From the NCBI RefSeq assembly GCF_000973725.1, contig NZ_CP009621.1, forward strand, positions 1,431,501-1,495,500: 64,000 nucleotides of DNA, written 5' to 3'. A program made the position numbers and the translations under genes. The notes beneath the pieces are model-generated. The model saw only the letters and a program-made list of their open reading frames with translations. It made no database searches and had not been told where the DNA came from. This document shows positions 42,497 to 51,906 of this stretch, in pieces. Each line of letters starts with the position of its first letter. Position 1 is the stretch's first letter. The DNA is from Pontibacter korlensis. GTDB taxonomy: Bacteria > Bacteroidota > Bacteroidia > Cytophagales > Hymenobacteraceae.

Positions 42497-45415
42497 TCAG
42501 GCCATTAGCTCTTCAGGCTGCTGTTTGAAGTATACTTTAAAGGTGGTGCCTTTATCCAGCTCGCTACGCACTTCAATTTTGCCGCCGTTGTTTTCTATAA
42601 TGCGCTTTACAATGTAGAGGCCAATACCGGTACCCTCTACGTGCGTGTGCAGGCGTTTGAACATAGTAAACAGCTTGTGCTGTTGTTCTTTTTTAATGCC
42701 AAGGCCGTTATCCTGTACTTCCAGTATTACATACTGCCCATCTTCGTAGGTTCTGAGATTAATTTCTGGCCTGCGGTCAGGTGATTTATACTTGATCGCG
42801 TTGCTGACCAGGTTGTATATAATGCTGCGCAGGTTTTTGCGGGCATAAAGTATGTTCTTCACCTGAAGGTCAGCAGAGAGTACGGCACCTGAGTCTTTCA
42901 TCGTAGACTCCAGGTCAGTTGTGATATCCTGCAGCACGTGCTCAAAAGAAAGAGGCTCCACCGCTGCCTGTAGCTCCTTCTGCACTTTTGTGATTTCGGC
43001 CAGGTCGGCAATAGTACCCTTCAGCTTGTTGATGGAATTCTGCACCATGTCCAGCAGGTCCATGTCCTCTGTATTCAATTTGCCTTGCAGGATGTCGCGT
43101 AGCAGCGTAACAAGCCCCTCCATGTTGGCGATAGGGGACTTAAGGTCATGCGAGGCAGTATACACAAAGTTATCGAGGTCGTTGTTGATACGCTGCAGCT
43201 CGTCGTTTTTACCACTTAACTCTTCATTTGTGAGCAACAAAGCCTTTCTAGCATTTACCAGCTCTGTTACCTCTACGGCAAATACCAGCACAGCCTCTAC
43301 AAACCCGTTAGCATCTATCAAAGGCTGGTACACCAGGTTAAAGTAGCCATACACTATCTCACCGTTATTCTTCCGATCTATGGCTGTAGAAACTTCGTTG
43401 CCGACAAATGGCACGCCTGTATTGAACACATTCTCTATGCGGCTGAAGAAGCCCTCGCCCTCTTCCGCAGTATGTGCCTCATAAAGTGTTTTGCCTACCA
43501 ATGGGCGATTACCGTACAGTTTGCGGTACTCAGGGTTTGCCAGCACATACTGGTAGTCAGAATGGCGCAGTAGCCCTACCACCGCAGGCACTTCCAGGAA
43601 CAGCTTCTGCAGTAGGTCGGCGTTCTGCTTTACCTTACGTTCAGCCTCTTTTATTTCAGTGATATCAATCAGTGAACTGATGTAGCCCAGAAATTCGCCG
43701 TTTGCGCCGTAGCGTGGTGTGTTAGTTCCTACTACCCAGCGATACTCCCCATCAAAACGACGCAGCCTGAACTCAGTACGGAACGGCGCAAAATCAACAG
43801 TAGCTTTTCTGAAGGAAGCGGCAAGGTTTGGTAGGTCATCCGGGTGTACTACTTCTTCCCAGCCTTTGTTGATCGTGTCTTCAAAGCTAGTACTGGTAAA
43901 GTCTATCCACTGCTTGTTTACATACAGGAAGTTAGTGGAGTCGTCCATCACCATAATGATTACAGGAGCGCTGTCAGCCATAGTTCGGAAACGGGCTTCG
44001 CTTTCAATAATAGCCTGCTGCGCTTGCTTTTCATCAGTGATGTCGCGCACTTCTATAATAGTATAGGCTGGCACTCCGCTTTCTATAATGGGGCGAGCGG
44101 CGCAGGTTACGTTAAAGAAGGTGCCGTCTTTGCGGATGAACACATCCTCATGGGCACGCATATCATTGTTAGTAGGCAAAGCCCTGTCGATAGGGCAATC
44201 TTCGAGCGGGTAAATTGTACCATCCGGGTGATGATGGTGAATCATGTCGTGGAGCGGCTTCTGAGAAATCTCCTCAAAAGTATAGCCTGTCATTTGCTCT
44301 GCCGCCGGGTTCATGAAGGTACAGTAGCCGTTGGCATCCATAATAAACAGGGCCGCAGTAGCATTGTCGGTAATGGTCTGCTTCAGGTGGTTAGAACGGC
44401 GCGTGTTAGAGAGCGACCAAATGATAAAGAACATGAGCAAGCTGATGATGGCACCGCCCAATAGTATAAAGTACGGCAGGTCTGATTCTGCTGATCTGCC
44501 AAAATCGTCTTTCCCAGAAATGTATAAACGCCAGGTATGGTTACCGATGGCAATAGTGTTCAGTTCGCTATACTCTCTGCTGTTACTGCCATAAAAGAGC
44601 GTAGGGCTGGTACTAAAAAGGAGGCTCTCTTTGGAGGGCGAAGCACCATCGTAAATTTCCACATCGATATCTTCAAAATCATCCGTAAGTACCGCTGTTA
44701 TCAGGTCCTTCGCACGAAATGGGCTGTACACAAAACCCTTGATCAACCGTTGCCTCTCTTTAATCGATTCCGGCTCTGCATTATTTTTATAGACAGGCAG
44801 GTAAATCAGGAACCCTGCCTGCTCATCCTCACCTGTTTCCTGCACTAGTCGCACTTTACCCGATAGGGCAGGCTGCCTGGTGTCGCGGGCAATGCGCATG
44901 GCCGACTGGCGCACCGGCTCACTAAACATATCAAACCCAAAAGCTCGCAGATTACGCCCTGTGAAAGGCTCTATATAAATAATGGCAGTATAGATGTCGC
45001 GCTTGCCTTCCGGAGTGATGCTGTAGTTTTCGTACCCTTCGTTACGGATTTGCTGCACATGCTTCTGCATCTCCTCTGGCCTTACTACATGGGTATAGCC
45101 AAATCCCTGCAAACCTGGGTAATTCTTTTCCAGGTTCAAGGTTTCGTAGTAGTTACTCCAGTCTTCGCGCGTTACAGAATCGGAGGAGATAAACATACCC
45201 TTGCCCCCGATTAGTATTTGGATATAATCCTGCATGCGCTTATTGACAGCCTCCGTCACTTGCTCCGCGCGCATCGAAAACAATTTGGCGCTTCGCTCCT
45301 CTGTTTTCTTCTTAGTTTCTGAAAAAATAAAAAGAGTAAGCAGGAAAATGAGCAAGAAGGAGAATACTGCAATAAAATAGTCTCTTATAAAAGCAGCCAG
45401 TTTGGCAAGTTTCAT
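42497..45415 (-). CDS. Hybrid-free sensor histidine kinase: CHASE, three PAS, HisKA, HATPase_c
   Basis: A 972-residue membrane sensor kinase. The order is: transmembrane helix 1 at about 12-30; periplasmic CHASE domain (about 50-300) for small-molecule ligands; transmembrane helix 2 at about 320-340 (FILLGGAIISLLMFFIIWSLS); three PAS/PAC domains at about 355-730; a coiled coil; HisKA with the phospho-acceptor His756 in ASHDLKSPIANMEGLV; and HATPase_c with NLVSNAIKYK, VQDNGLGIKKEQQHKLF and GTGIGLYIVKRIIENNGG. No receiver domain and no response regulator gene adjoins it, so it is an orphan. The CHASE ligand is unknown. Confidence 0.94.
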   Translation of the reverse strand: MKLAKLAAFIRDYFIAVFSFLLIFLLTLFIFSETKKKTEERSAKLFSMRAEQVTEAVNKRMQDYIQILIGGKGMFISSDSVTREDWSNYYETLNLEKNYPGLQGFGYTHVVRPEEMQKHVQQIRNEGYENYSITPEGKRDIYTAIIYIEPFTGRNLRAFGFDMFSEPVRQSAMRIARDTRQPALSGKVRLVQETGEDEQAGFLIYLPVYKNNAEPESIKERQRLIKGFVYSPFRAKDLITAVLTDDFEDIDVEIYDGASPSKESLLFSTSPTLFYGSNSREYSELNTIAIGNHTWRLYISGKDDFGRSAESDLPYFILLGGAIISLLMFFIIWSLSNTRRSNHLKQTITDNATAALFIMDANGYCTFMNPAAEQMTGYTFEEISQKPLHDMIHHHHPDGTIYPLEDCPIDRALPTNNDMRAHEDVFIRKDGTFFNVTCAARPIIESGVPAYTIIEVRDITDEKQAQQAIIESEARFRTMADSAPVIIMVMDDSTNFLYVNKQWIDFTSTSFEDTINKGWEEVVHPDDLPNLAASFRKATVDFAPFRTEFRLRRFDGEYRWVVGTNTPRYGANGEFLGYISSLIDITEIKEAERKVKQNADLLQKLFLEVPAVVGLLRHSDYQYVLANPEYRKLYGNRPLVGKTLYEAHTAEEGEGFFSRIENVFNTGVPFVGNEVSTAIDRKNNGEIVYGYFNLVYQPLIDANGFVEAVLVFAVEVTELVNARKALLLTNEELSGKNDELQRINNDLDNFVYTASHDLKSPIANMEGLVTLLRDILQGKLNTEDMDLLDMVQNSINKLKGTIADLAEITKVQKELQAAVEPLSFEHVLQDITTDLESTMKDSGAVLSADLQVKNILYARKNLRSIIYNLVSNAIKYKSPDRRPEINLRTYEDGQYVILEVQDNGLGIKKEQQHKLFTMFKRLHTHVEGTGIGLYIVKRIIENNGGKIEVRSELDKGTTFKVYFKQQPEELMA

Positions 45416-45494
45416 GGGCTATGAGTTAATACCGGGTGAGGCTGGCGAAGCCTACAGCATTTATATTGCCCCGATACATTCCTTTGTTCTTCTT

Positions 45495-45502
45495 CAAATA
45501 TA
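45495..45502 (-). promoter_or_regulatory. Putative -7 box of the histidine kinase gene (TATATTTG)
   Basis: TATATTTG on the minus strand is a perfect TAnnTTTG match about 80 bases before the kinase ATG. Confidence 0.4.
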
Positions 45503-46169
45503 CAAGATCCAAGCCACACGCCAATACAAAGGGCTCAGTATACTCTATAGGAAACAGCTATATAAATTTCTGATAAAGAGACTTATTATTCCTGAATACG
45601 TGGTTACAAAGTTATACTTTTCTTCTTCTACATGTGCAGCAGGGAAACAAATCCAGCACAGCACCGGCAATCTTTGCTACACGTTAAAAACTCCTATTAT
45701 CTGCACAATATAGCAAGCTTGTTTACAGGTTTATATGTTATATGCTTTTATCTCCGCCTGTATTGTACTAAAAATCAGGCATAAGCTGCTATAGCATTCA
45801 CACAACTTTCCAGCAGGATAGCTACCCAGTATAATACAATCTACAGGTATATGTCGAATTATCAACCGGTTTAGGCTGTTTAAGGAGCTCTTTTGACCGC
45901 AGTTGCACCACCACGTGCACTCTGGTACGACAGTGTTGCTGCATGGGTTATTTGCCCCTCTTACCCTTTACTGCAGGCACGCACTATTCAAACCACTGAT
46001 AAACAAAGGTGTACAATATCGAATAGCTTCAGCTTTAGCATACCTGATATAGCATTGTTGCCAGCCATGAAACTTTATAAAAGAAGGAGTTTTTTGGTAC
46101 AATTGAAGCAGCCGATAGTTAGCCTAAGGGGTTATTAGTTTTATCTACCGAAAATTAAGGATACCGTAT

Positions 46170-46177
46170 TAACTTTG
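46170..46177 (+). promoter_or_regulatory. Putative -7 box of the 238-residue membrane protein gene (TAACTTTG)
   Basis: TAACTTTG fits TAnnTTTG and is 20 bases before the ATG. Confidence 0.45.
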
Positions 46178-46197
46178 GGGGCATTATACATTACCCT

Positions 46198-46914
46198 ATG
46201 CTGGAGATAATTAAAAGTCTGTTAATTGCCTTTTTTGCCGTTGCCCTATTACTGCCGGTTGTTCGGTATGCACTGCGCCGTCTGTCGCCTGCCTTGCATG
46301 TAGAAGCCATGTCGGCTGATGAGATGAAGTACATGCAAAAGCAAGAGCTAAAGCTGACTATTGCTTACTTTTTCTTTGCCTGCTTGCTGTCTGTTTTCAG
46401 CTCCGGTGTGCTGGCTATGATTTCCAGTATCATCCATGCTTCCAAAGATCACCTGCATGTGCTCACGCCAAATTTCAGGGCACTGTTTGCCCCGGGACTA
46501 CTACTGGGTTTAACGTTGGCCATACTGCCGCTGCGCCTGGTACAAAGCTCGCTGCTCGGACAGGATTATGAGATGTACAAGAACTACACTGCCCGTATGG
46601 AGGGACGAAACTCCAACCGTACTTATAATGTCCTTCTTCTACTAATGCTACTAATATCTGGTGTTGTTATCTGGTATGCCCTGCGCTGGCACGTAACAAT
46701 TGATGAGGAGCGAATAGAGATAACTAACCTGATGCTGGAGCAGCGCTCTTATGCTCTGGATGATATTGAAAGTATACATTACCTCGGCGCAGAAGGGGAG
46801 TACTTGGTTTCTTTTGAAGATAACACTAATCTGAACACCACTTACCTGAAGCCTGTGCAACTGGAGATGATTGCGCTGCTGGCAGAGCGTTCCGGGCATC
46901 GGGTGATACGATAG
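46198..46914 (+). CDS. Hypothetical membrane protein with a C-terminal beta-rich (PH-like) domain
   Basis: A 238-residue protein I do not recognise. It has hydrophobic segments near 4-22, 53-78, 94-110 and 142-162, so it is polytopic. The C-terminal 75 residues (WHVTIDEERIEITNLM, then SYALDDIESIHYLGAEGEYL and SFEDNTNL) have the alternating strand pattern of PH-like or bPH2 domains after a membrane span. A conserved TxxR-type element is not clear. It has its own -7 box. Confidence 0.68.
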   Translation: MLEIIKSLLIAFFAVALLLPVVRYALRRLSPALHVEAMSADEMKYMQKQELKLTIAYFFFACLLSVFSSGVLAMISSIIHASKDHLHVLTPNFRALFAPGLLLGLTLAILPLRLVQSSLLGQDYEMYKNYTARMEGRNSNRTYNVLLLLMLLISGVVIWYALRWHVTIDEERIEITNLMLEQRSYALDDIESIHYLGAEGEYLVSFEDNTNLNTTYLKPVQLEMIALLAERSGHRVIR

Positions 46915-46984
46915 GGGAGGTTTATACTTCTACTTCTTATACCGGCTATACTTATTAGCTGCTGCTCATCCTTAGCATTACACT

Positions 46985-47275
46985 CATCTCTGGCTTTGGT
47001 GCCCTCTAGGCCGGGAAGCCTCGTCCTCGGGTATCGCGCGGTGTGCCTGAAGCTGCTCCTCGCTCCGCTGCGGGCTGCCCTTAACGGGCACCGCAACATT
47101 CACAAGGCGCTCAACCCAAGGACTGGGATCAATTCGGTAGCACCTGCTTTTGCAACTGCCCCCTTGAGGTCAAGTGAGACGAGAGTCGAAACTTGCGTCC
47201 GTAGGTCACAGAGATGTGATCGTTCCAAACTAATCCCCTCTCGGGAGGGGTTAGGGGTGGTTTCACCTGAATAGC
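46985..47275. repeat. Candidate interspersed repeat or decayed element
   Basis: A GC-rich intergenic block with short hairpins (for example CCCCTC TCGG GAGGGG at 47235-47250) and the phrase AGGGGTGGTT, which recurs at 47333-47345. It has no ORF with a protein pattern. The sequence style resembles dispersed intergenic repeats of Bacteroidota genomes, but only this copy is in the window. Confidence 0.35.
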
Positions 47276-47425
47276 TCTAACTACAGGGCTTATATCTTAG
47301 CCAAAGTAACTACAGTAAAACTCCCATCAAGGCAGGGGTGGTTAGAATCACCGCTATAGAAAAACCGTTCATCCGGCTCTCCCAGAAAACTCTTTCCTCT
47401 AAAAGTCTCTTTGCAGAATATTTTA

Positions 47426-47433
47426 TAGTTTTG
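47426..47433 (+). promoter_or_regulatory. Putative -7 box of fumC (TAGTTTTG)
   Basis: TAGTTTTG fits TAnnTTTG and lies 38 bases before the fumC ATG. Confidence 0.4.
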
Positions 47434-47471
47434 CTACGTACAGATATTCCTTTAAACCAAACATAAACCAT

Positions 47472-48869
47472 ATGCAAGTTCGCGTAGAGAAAGACACCAT
47501 GGGGCCTATCGAGGTGCCTGCAGACAAATACTGGGGCGCTCAGACACAGCGTTCGAGAGAAAACTTTACTATTGGTGGGCAGCGCATGCCACAGGAGATA
47601 ATCGAAGCTTTTGCTATTCTGAAAAAGTCGGCTGCACAGGCTAACGCAGAGCTGGGCGTGCTGGCACAGGAAAAAGCTGATATCATTTCTACTGTATGCG
47701 ATGAGATTCTGGAAGGCAAGCTGAATGACGAATTCCCGCTGGTAGTGTGGCAGACTGGTTCTGGTACACAGTCTAACATGAACGTGAACGAGGTAGTAGC
47801 TAACCGCGCCCACGTACTGCTTGGCGGCGATCTGCTGGATGAGAAAAAGAAAATCCACCCGAACGATGATGTAAACAAGTCGCAGTCTTCTAACGATACT
47901 TTCCCGACGGCTATGCACATTGCCGCTTACAAAAAAGTGGTAGAGCACACGCTTCCGTTGGTGAAAAAACTACGCGACACGCTGCACAGTAAGTCTGAGG
48001 AGTTTATGGATGTGGTGAAGATCGGCCGTACGCACCTGATGGACGCTACTCCGCTTACACTGGGCCAGGAGCTTTCTGGTTATGTGAAGCAGCTGGATTA
48101 TGGTATGAAAGCGCTGGAGAACACGCTGGATCACCTGAAAGATCTTGCCTTGGGTGGATCTGCTGTAGGTACTGGTCTGAACACACCACAAGGTTATGCT
48201 GAACTGGTAGCTGAGAAGATTTCAAAGTATGCTGGTCACGAATTCCGTACGGCTCCTAACAAATTTGAGGCACTTGCTGCGCACGATGCGATGGTTGAAA
48301 CTTCTGGCGCTTTGAAGCAGCTGGCTGTTTCTTTGATGAAGATCGCTAACGATATTCGTCTGTTGGCTTCTGGTCCACGCTCTGGTATTGCTGAAATCCT
48401 GATCCCAGAAAACGAGCCAGGTTCTTCCATCATGCCAGGTAAAGTAAATCCAACGCAGGCTGAGGCCATGACCATGGTTTGCGCGCAGGTAATTGGTAAC
48501 GACGTAGCTATCTCTGTAGGTGGCATGAACGGCCACTTTGAGCTGAACGTGTTTAAGCCGGTGATGATTTACAACCTGCTGATGAGCGCCCAGCTGATCG
48601 GCGACGCTTGCGACTCGTTCGACAAGCATTGTGCTGTAGGTATCGAGCCAAACAGAGAGCGCATTAAGCATAACCTGGAGAACTCGCTGATGCTGGTAAC
48701 TGCCCTGAACCCGCACATCGGTTACGACAACGCTGCTAAGATTGCCAAGAAAGCACACAAAGAGGGCACTACCCTTCGCCAAGCAGCTATCGACCTTGGC
48801 TTGCTTACCAACGAGCAGTTCGATGAGTGGGTACGCCCAGAGGATATGATCGGTAGCTTGAAGAAGTAG
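47472..48869 (+). CDS. fumC: Class II fumarate hydratase
   Basis: FumC converts fumarate and malate in the TCA cycle without an iron-sulfur cluster. The 465-residue length is standard. Signatures are [20 protein letters not shown] at the N-terminus, [46 protein letters not shown], and the fumarase/aspartase signature [11 protein letters not shown] near 317. A -7 box lies upstream. The IS1182-type element begins 61 bases after its stop but does not touch the gene. Confidence 0.97.
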   Translation: MQVRVEKDTMGPIEVPADKYWGAQTQRSRENFTIGGQRMPQEIIEAFAILKKSAAQANAELGVLAQEKADIISTVCDEILEGKLNDEFPLVVWQTGSGTQSNMNVNEVVANRAHVLLGGDLLDEKKKIHPNDDVNKSQSSNDTFPTAMHIAAYKKVVEHTLPLVKKLRDTLHSKSEEFMDVVKIGRTHLMDATPLTLGQELSGYVKQLDYGMKALENTLDHLKDLALGGSAVGTGLNTPQGYAELVAEKISKYAGHEFRTAPNKFEALAAHDAMVETSGALKQLAVSLMKIANDIRLLASGPRSGIAEILIPENEPGSSIMPGKVNPTQAEAMTMVCAQVIGNDVAISVGGMNGHFELNVFKPVMIYNLLMSAQLIGDACDSFDKHCAVGIEPNRERIKHNLENSLMLVTALNPHIGYDNAAKIAKKAHKEGTTLRQAAIDLGLLTNEQFDEWVRPEDMIGSLKK

Positions 48870-48929
48870 TCTCTGCATATCACGACACACGTAGCAAAAC
48901 ACAAGATTTATACTTGTATTGATAAAGGA

Positions 48930-48957
48930 AGAGGGTGTCCTAAAAGGGCGCCCTCTT
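48930..48957. repeat. Left terminal inverted repeat of the IS1182-type element
   Basis: The reverse complement of the right end at 50693-50720 matches it at about 22 of 28 positions. It is also internally self-complementary: AGAGGGTGTCC against GGGCGCCCTCT, with G-U pairs, and a TAAAA loop. Confidence 0.75.
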
Positions 48958-48983
48958 TGCGTTTATCCGGTTGCTATTGTTTT

Positions 48984-50658
48984 TCAGGCGGCCATGTAGA
49001 GAACGGCTCGTCTCGGGCTGAAAAAGGCGGAAAAGTGGTCCAGCAAGCAAGCATGAGCCGCGGTCGGCTGTTTCAGCGCGCCAGAGAGGCCGGAGGCGGC
49101 CCTTTCCAGCGCCTCTTCGAAGGCTTTTACTCCCTTTCGGGCTACTTTGCGCAGGTTATGGGCCATGGCGGCCAGGCCAAAGTCCACCTCTGCTTTGGCA
49201 AGCGTTCGCAAACGGAAGCGGGTAAAGCGGTTGTTGCCCTTCACCTGACCGAACACCGCCTCGGGCTCAATGGCCCTTTGCCTGCGGTGGCGCACCCCCT
49301 CCTCGCTCAACAGGAGCTCCCGTGCCTTGGCCTTTAACCGGCCTAGCTTGTGGTTGACCTCGATCATGCGGTTGCCCCTGCCCTGGAAGCACTGCCCTCT
49401 CATCGGGCAGCCCCCGCACCGGCGGGCCTGGTAGCGGCTCACCTGCGAAACATAACCTAAATCAGATGTACGCTCGTACTCTCCTGCCTTCTCGAGCTTC
49501 TGGCCCATGGGGCAGACATAAAAGTCCTCTTGCTGATTATAATACAGCTGCTGGGCATGGAAGATGTCATTTTTGAACCTGCGCTTCTGCTCGGAGTGGA
49601 AGTAGTTGTACTTGACATAGGCTTCTACCTGATGCTCTGCGAGCCAGGCGTAGTTCTGCTCCGAGCCGTAGCCGGCATCGGCCACGACAGCTGTAGATTG
49701 CTGCTGGTAATGCTCCTGGAACTGCTGTAGGTGGGGGATCAGGGTGGCCGTGTCGCCCGGGCGCTGGTGCACAGAGAAGTTGGTGATCAGCTGGCTCTCC
49801 GAGCTGATCTGCACGTTGTAGGCGGGCCTAGAGCTGCCCGTTCTTCATGTGGTCCTCCTTCATTCTCATAAAGGTGGCGTCCTCGTCCGTTTTGCTGTAG
49901 CTGTTGCGCTCACCCAGCTTCTCTAACTGCTCCTCGTATTTTTCCAGCCGCGGCAGGTGCTCTTTTTCCAGTTTGGCCACCTGCTTCCGGGCTTTCTTGT
50001 CCAGCTCAGCCACGCGCTCATTGAGCTGGCGGATCTCTTCTTTCAGGCGCTGGGCATCCACCTTCTCGGGTGCTTTCTCCACGGGCGCTTTCCTGTCTTC
50101 CCTGATGGCCTGGCGGATGTCACAGAGCACGCTGCGGATCTTTCTCTCCAGCTTTTCCCTGTTCTTCTCCACCGCGCCCCGCCACACGAAGGTGTAGCGA
50201 TTGGCAGCTGACTCTATCTTGGTGCCGTCCACGTACTGGGTCTCGAGGCTCACATACTCCAAACGGTGCAGCAGGCGCACGACCTGGGCGAAAAGCTCCT
50301 GGACCTGGTTTTTAAGGCGCTGGCTCCTGAAGTGGTTGATGGTCCTGAAGTCCGGGGTGCTGCCGCCAGCCAGCCACATGAAATGGATGTTTTCCTCCAG
50401 GGCCTGGGCGATGCGGCGGCAGGAGTAGATGTTGTTCAGGTAAGCGTAGAACAAGACCTTCAAGAGCATGCGCGGGTGATAGCTGCTGGTGCCCCCTCCC
50501 TTGTAGGTGGCCATAATGCGGTCGATGTTCAGCTCGTCCACCACCCGGTCCACGAGCCGCACCGGGTGGCCCTCCGGAATCCGGTCTCCGATGCTCTGGG
50601 GGAACAGGACCACCTGGTGGCCCGGCTGCTCCTTGAAAACAACGTTGCGCCTTTTCAT
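48984..50658 (-). pseudogene. IS1182-family transposase split by a +1 frameshift
   Basis: Two frames together make one DDE transposase of about 555 residues. The N-terminal part (49828-50658) reads MKRRNVVFKEQPGHQVVLFP, then GTSSYHPRMLLKVLFYAYLN, FRTINHFRSQRL and a long charged coiled coil, ending KNGQL-stop. The C-terminal part (48984-49814, open further upstream in its frame) reads RPAYNVQISSESQLI, VVADAGYGSEQNY, CPMRGQC and ends as the DDE_Tnp_1_6 domain. At about 49828-49830 the minus strand reads CAG CTC TAG G; skipping one T gives QLRPAYNVQ and restores the protein. A mutated copy or a sequencing error is likely; a programmed +1 shift is less likely. Confidence 0.82.
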
Positions 50659-50692
50659 ACCTACTAAAATAGCAAAAGGCGAATAAATGAAA

Positions 50693-50720
50693 AAGGGACT
50701 GCCCTTTTTGGACAGCCCCT
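50693..50720. repeat. Right terminal inverted repeat of the IS1182-type element
   Basis: The partner of 48930-48957. It also folds on itself (AGGGACTGCCC against GGACAGCCCCT) around TTTTT and is followed by a T-run on the plus strand. Confidence 0.75.
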
Positions 50721-50738
50721 TTTTTGTATATTGTTTTC

Positions 50739-51608
50739 ATGAACGAAATAGATAAAAGGGACCTTTTCAGTCTTTACCACAAAGTAAAAGAGAAAGGCAC
50801 CTTTGAATACCTTCACATCTTAGATGATTTTAAGAGAAGTGAATATTATGACTTTTATCGCTTTCTTAAAGCAAATCGTCAAGTAATATCTATCCTTAAA
50901 TACAATTACTCTCATTCAATAAAGCTAGATAAGCTTCATAACTCTACAGCAAACCACCACAGAACATGGAATGATGTTAATCCAAAGTATAGGTGGAGAC
51001 AGCAAAGAGCTATCACAATGCAACTTTTCAATTATTTGAGTAGTGTATTTGCTACTGTCGATTTCTCGAGAAGTAATATGAGAAAATACATTTACTCAAA
51101 TCCAAAAATTGCTGAAAACTTCAAAATTAGTAAAGAGAGCTATTTTGATAATAATCCTGTACATAGGTTCATACAGGATTTAAGAAATTACACTAGCCAT
51201 AATTCGTTTCTAAGAATTTCATCAGAGGTTATAGCTAATATCGAGCTGGGGGAAGAAAGAAGAAATATTTATTTACTTAAAGAGGATTTGCTTGAATCTG
51301 ATAGGTGGTCTAATCTCTCGAAGAAGTTTCTTCAGTTACAAGAATCTAAAATTTATATTATTGATATTATCAAAAATCACTATCCTGCTTTCTCTAAGTT
51401 CCAAGACTGGGCGTATTTAACTCTTTTTCAAGCAGACACGGAATTTACTGCAAAGTTTAGGGATGAATTAAAAAGTGTATTAGACCTTGCTGAGAGAGTA
51501 GACATGTCCCAAACATCTTTACCTTTTGGTCAAGCCTATATTAGGTATCTTGATAAAATGATAAATGAAAGCAGGGTAAAGTGCCTTAAAAAATTCGAGT
51601 ACATATAG
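50739..51608 (+). CDS. AT-rich orphan protein with HEPN-like RNYTSH motif
   Basis: A 289-residue protein without signal peptide or membrane segment and with no family I can name. It is mostly helical, and the stretch VHRFIQDLRNYTSHNSFLRI contains Arg149-Asn-x3-His154. This fits the R-[N/D/H]-x3-H motif of HEPN domains, which are often RNA-cutting toxins or defence nucleases. Base composition is clearly more AT-rich than the neighbours, which suggests recent acquisition. The ORF opens at a TTG inside the insertion sequence border; ATG at 50739 is taken as start. No antitoxin-like partner is next to it. HEPN assignment is inference from one motif and helical context. Confidence 0.6.
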   Translation: MNEIDKRDLFSLYHKVKEKGTFEYLHILDDFKRSEYYDFYRFLKANRQVISILKYNYSHSIKLDKLHNSTANHHRTWNDVNPKYRWRQQRAITMQLFNYLSSVFATVDFSRSNMRKYIYSNPKIAENFKISKESYFDNNPVHRFIQDLRNYTSHNSFLRISSEVIANIELGEERRNIYLLKEDLLESDRWSNLSKKFLQLQESKIYIIDIIKNHYPAFSKFQDWAYLTLFQADTEFTAKFRDELKSVLDLAERVDMSQTSLPFGQAYIRYLDKMINESRVKCLKKFEYI

Positions 51609-51906
51609 CACTCATCCCAAAATTCAGGAACAGCGGAACTTGTGATTATATCTCACAGCCATTCTCAACCGGCGTGTACCGCAACTACATTTCTGCAATT
51701 ATATAACTTGCCGCCATAATGCCGCTTCGCCCCGCTAGTGCGAGCTTATAGCTCGTACTCTTTTTAACTCAAAAGTATTATAGTACGAACTATAAGCTTA
51801 CGCCAGCAAAGACGACTAAAAGGTGTAGTGTTCCGTTTATATTATAGTTGGCTGCAATTTAAGCTACCTTTAGACAGCACATGATGAAGTGCTTAAATTC
51901 AGAAGT
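51609..51906. other. Gene-free stretch with a long imperfect palindrome
   Basis: About 300 bases between the HEPN-like gene and the YkgJ-type gene. It contains the palindrome at 51734-51807 and a near-consensus -7 box (TACCTTTA at 51865-51872). No ORF was recognised. Confidence 0.5.
51734..51807. repeat. Imperfect palindromic repeat, 26-nt arms
   Basis: GCTAGTGCGAGCTTATAGCT (left arm, extended to 26 nt at 51734-51759) matches the reverse complement of 51782-51807 at about 21 of 26 positions, around a 22-nt AT-rich centre. It lacks a following T-run and a nearby gene end, so it looks more like a REP/MITE-type palindrome than a terminator. Confidence 0.6.

Larger units (their letters stand above)
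45416..46197. other. 782-bp gene-free region between divergent histidine kinase and membrane protein genes
   Basis: No ORF here has a convincing start, composition or family pattern. The part near 45495 holds a -7 box for the kinase and the part near 46170 one for the membrane protein gene. I see no tRNA, terminator hairpin or repeat in the middle. The sequence is AT-rich. A small RNA could be here but nothing shows it. Confidence 0.5.
46915..47471. other. 557-bp gap upstream of fumC with repeat-like GC-rich block
   Basis: No convincing ORF. The middle part (about 46985-47290) is GC-rich and unlike the AT-rich flanks; see the repeat entry. The last 70 bases hold a putative fumC promoter. Confidence 0.55.
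48930..50720 (-). mobile_element. Insertion sequence, IS1182 type, about 1.79 kb, with frameshifted transposase
   Basis: The element is bounded by imperfect 28-bp terminal inverted repeats at 48930-48957 and 50693-50720 (about 22 of 28 matching by eye, sharing TGTCC-AAAAGGGC). It holds one transposase gene on the minus strand, broken by a frameshift. Length and transposase pattern match the IS1182 family. I did not find an obvious target-site duplication. Each end can also fold into a terminator-like hairpin. Confidence 0.85.

Noticed and set aside
45402..46138. Two plus-strand ORFs in the kinase/membrane protein gap
   Set aside because: Composition is unlike genes here, and one overlaps the start of the histidine kinase. 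No family or ribosome-binding signal supports either.
46996..47274. Plus-strand 92-residue ORF in the GC-rich intergenic block
   Set aside because: The reading frame is an artefact of GC-rich sequence; it has no family pattern and the block looks like a dispersed repeat.
47310..48902. Minus-strand ORFs of up to 226 residues opposite fumC
   Set aside because: fumC is unmistakable on the plus strand over the same bases; the opposite frames have no family pattern.
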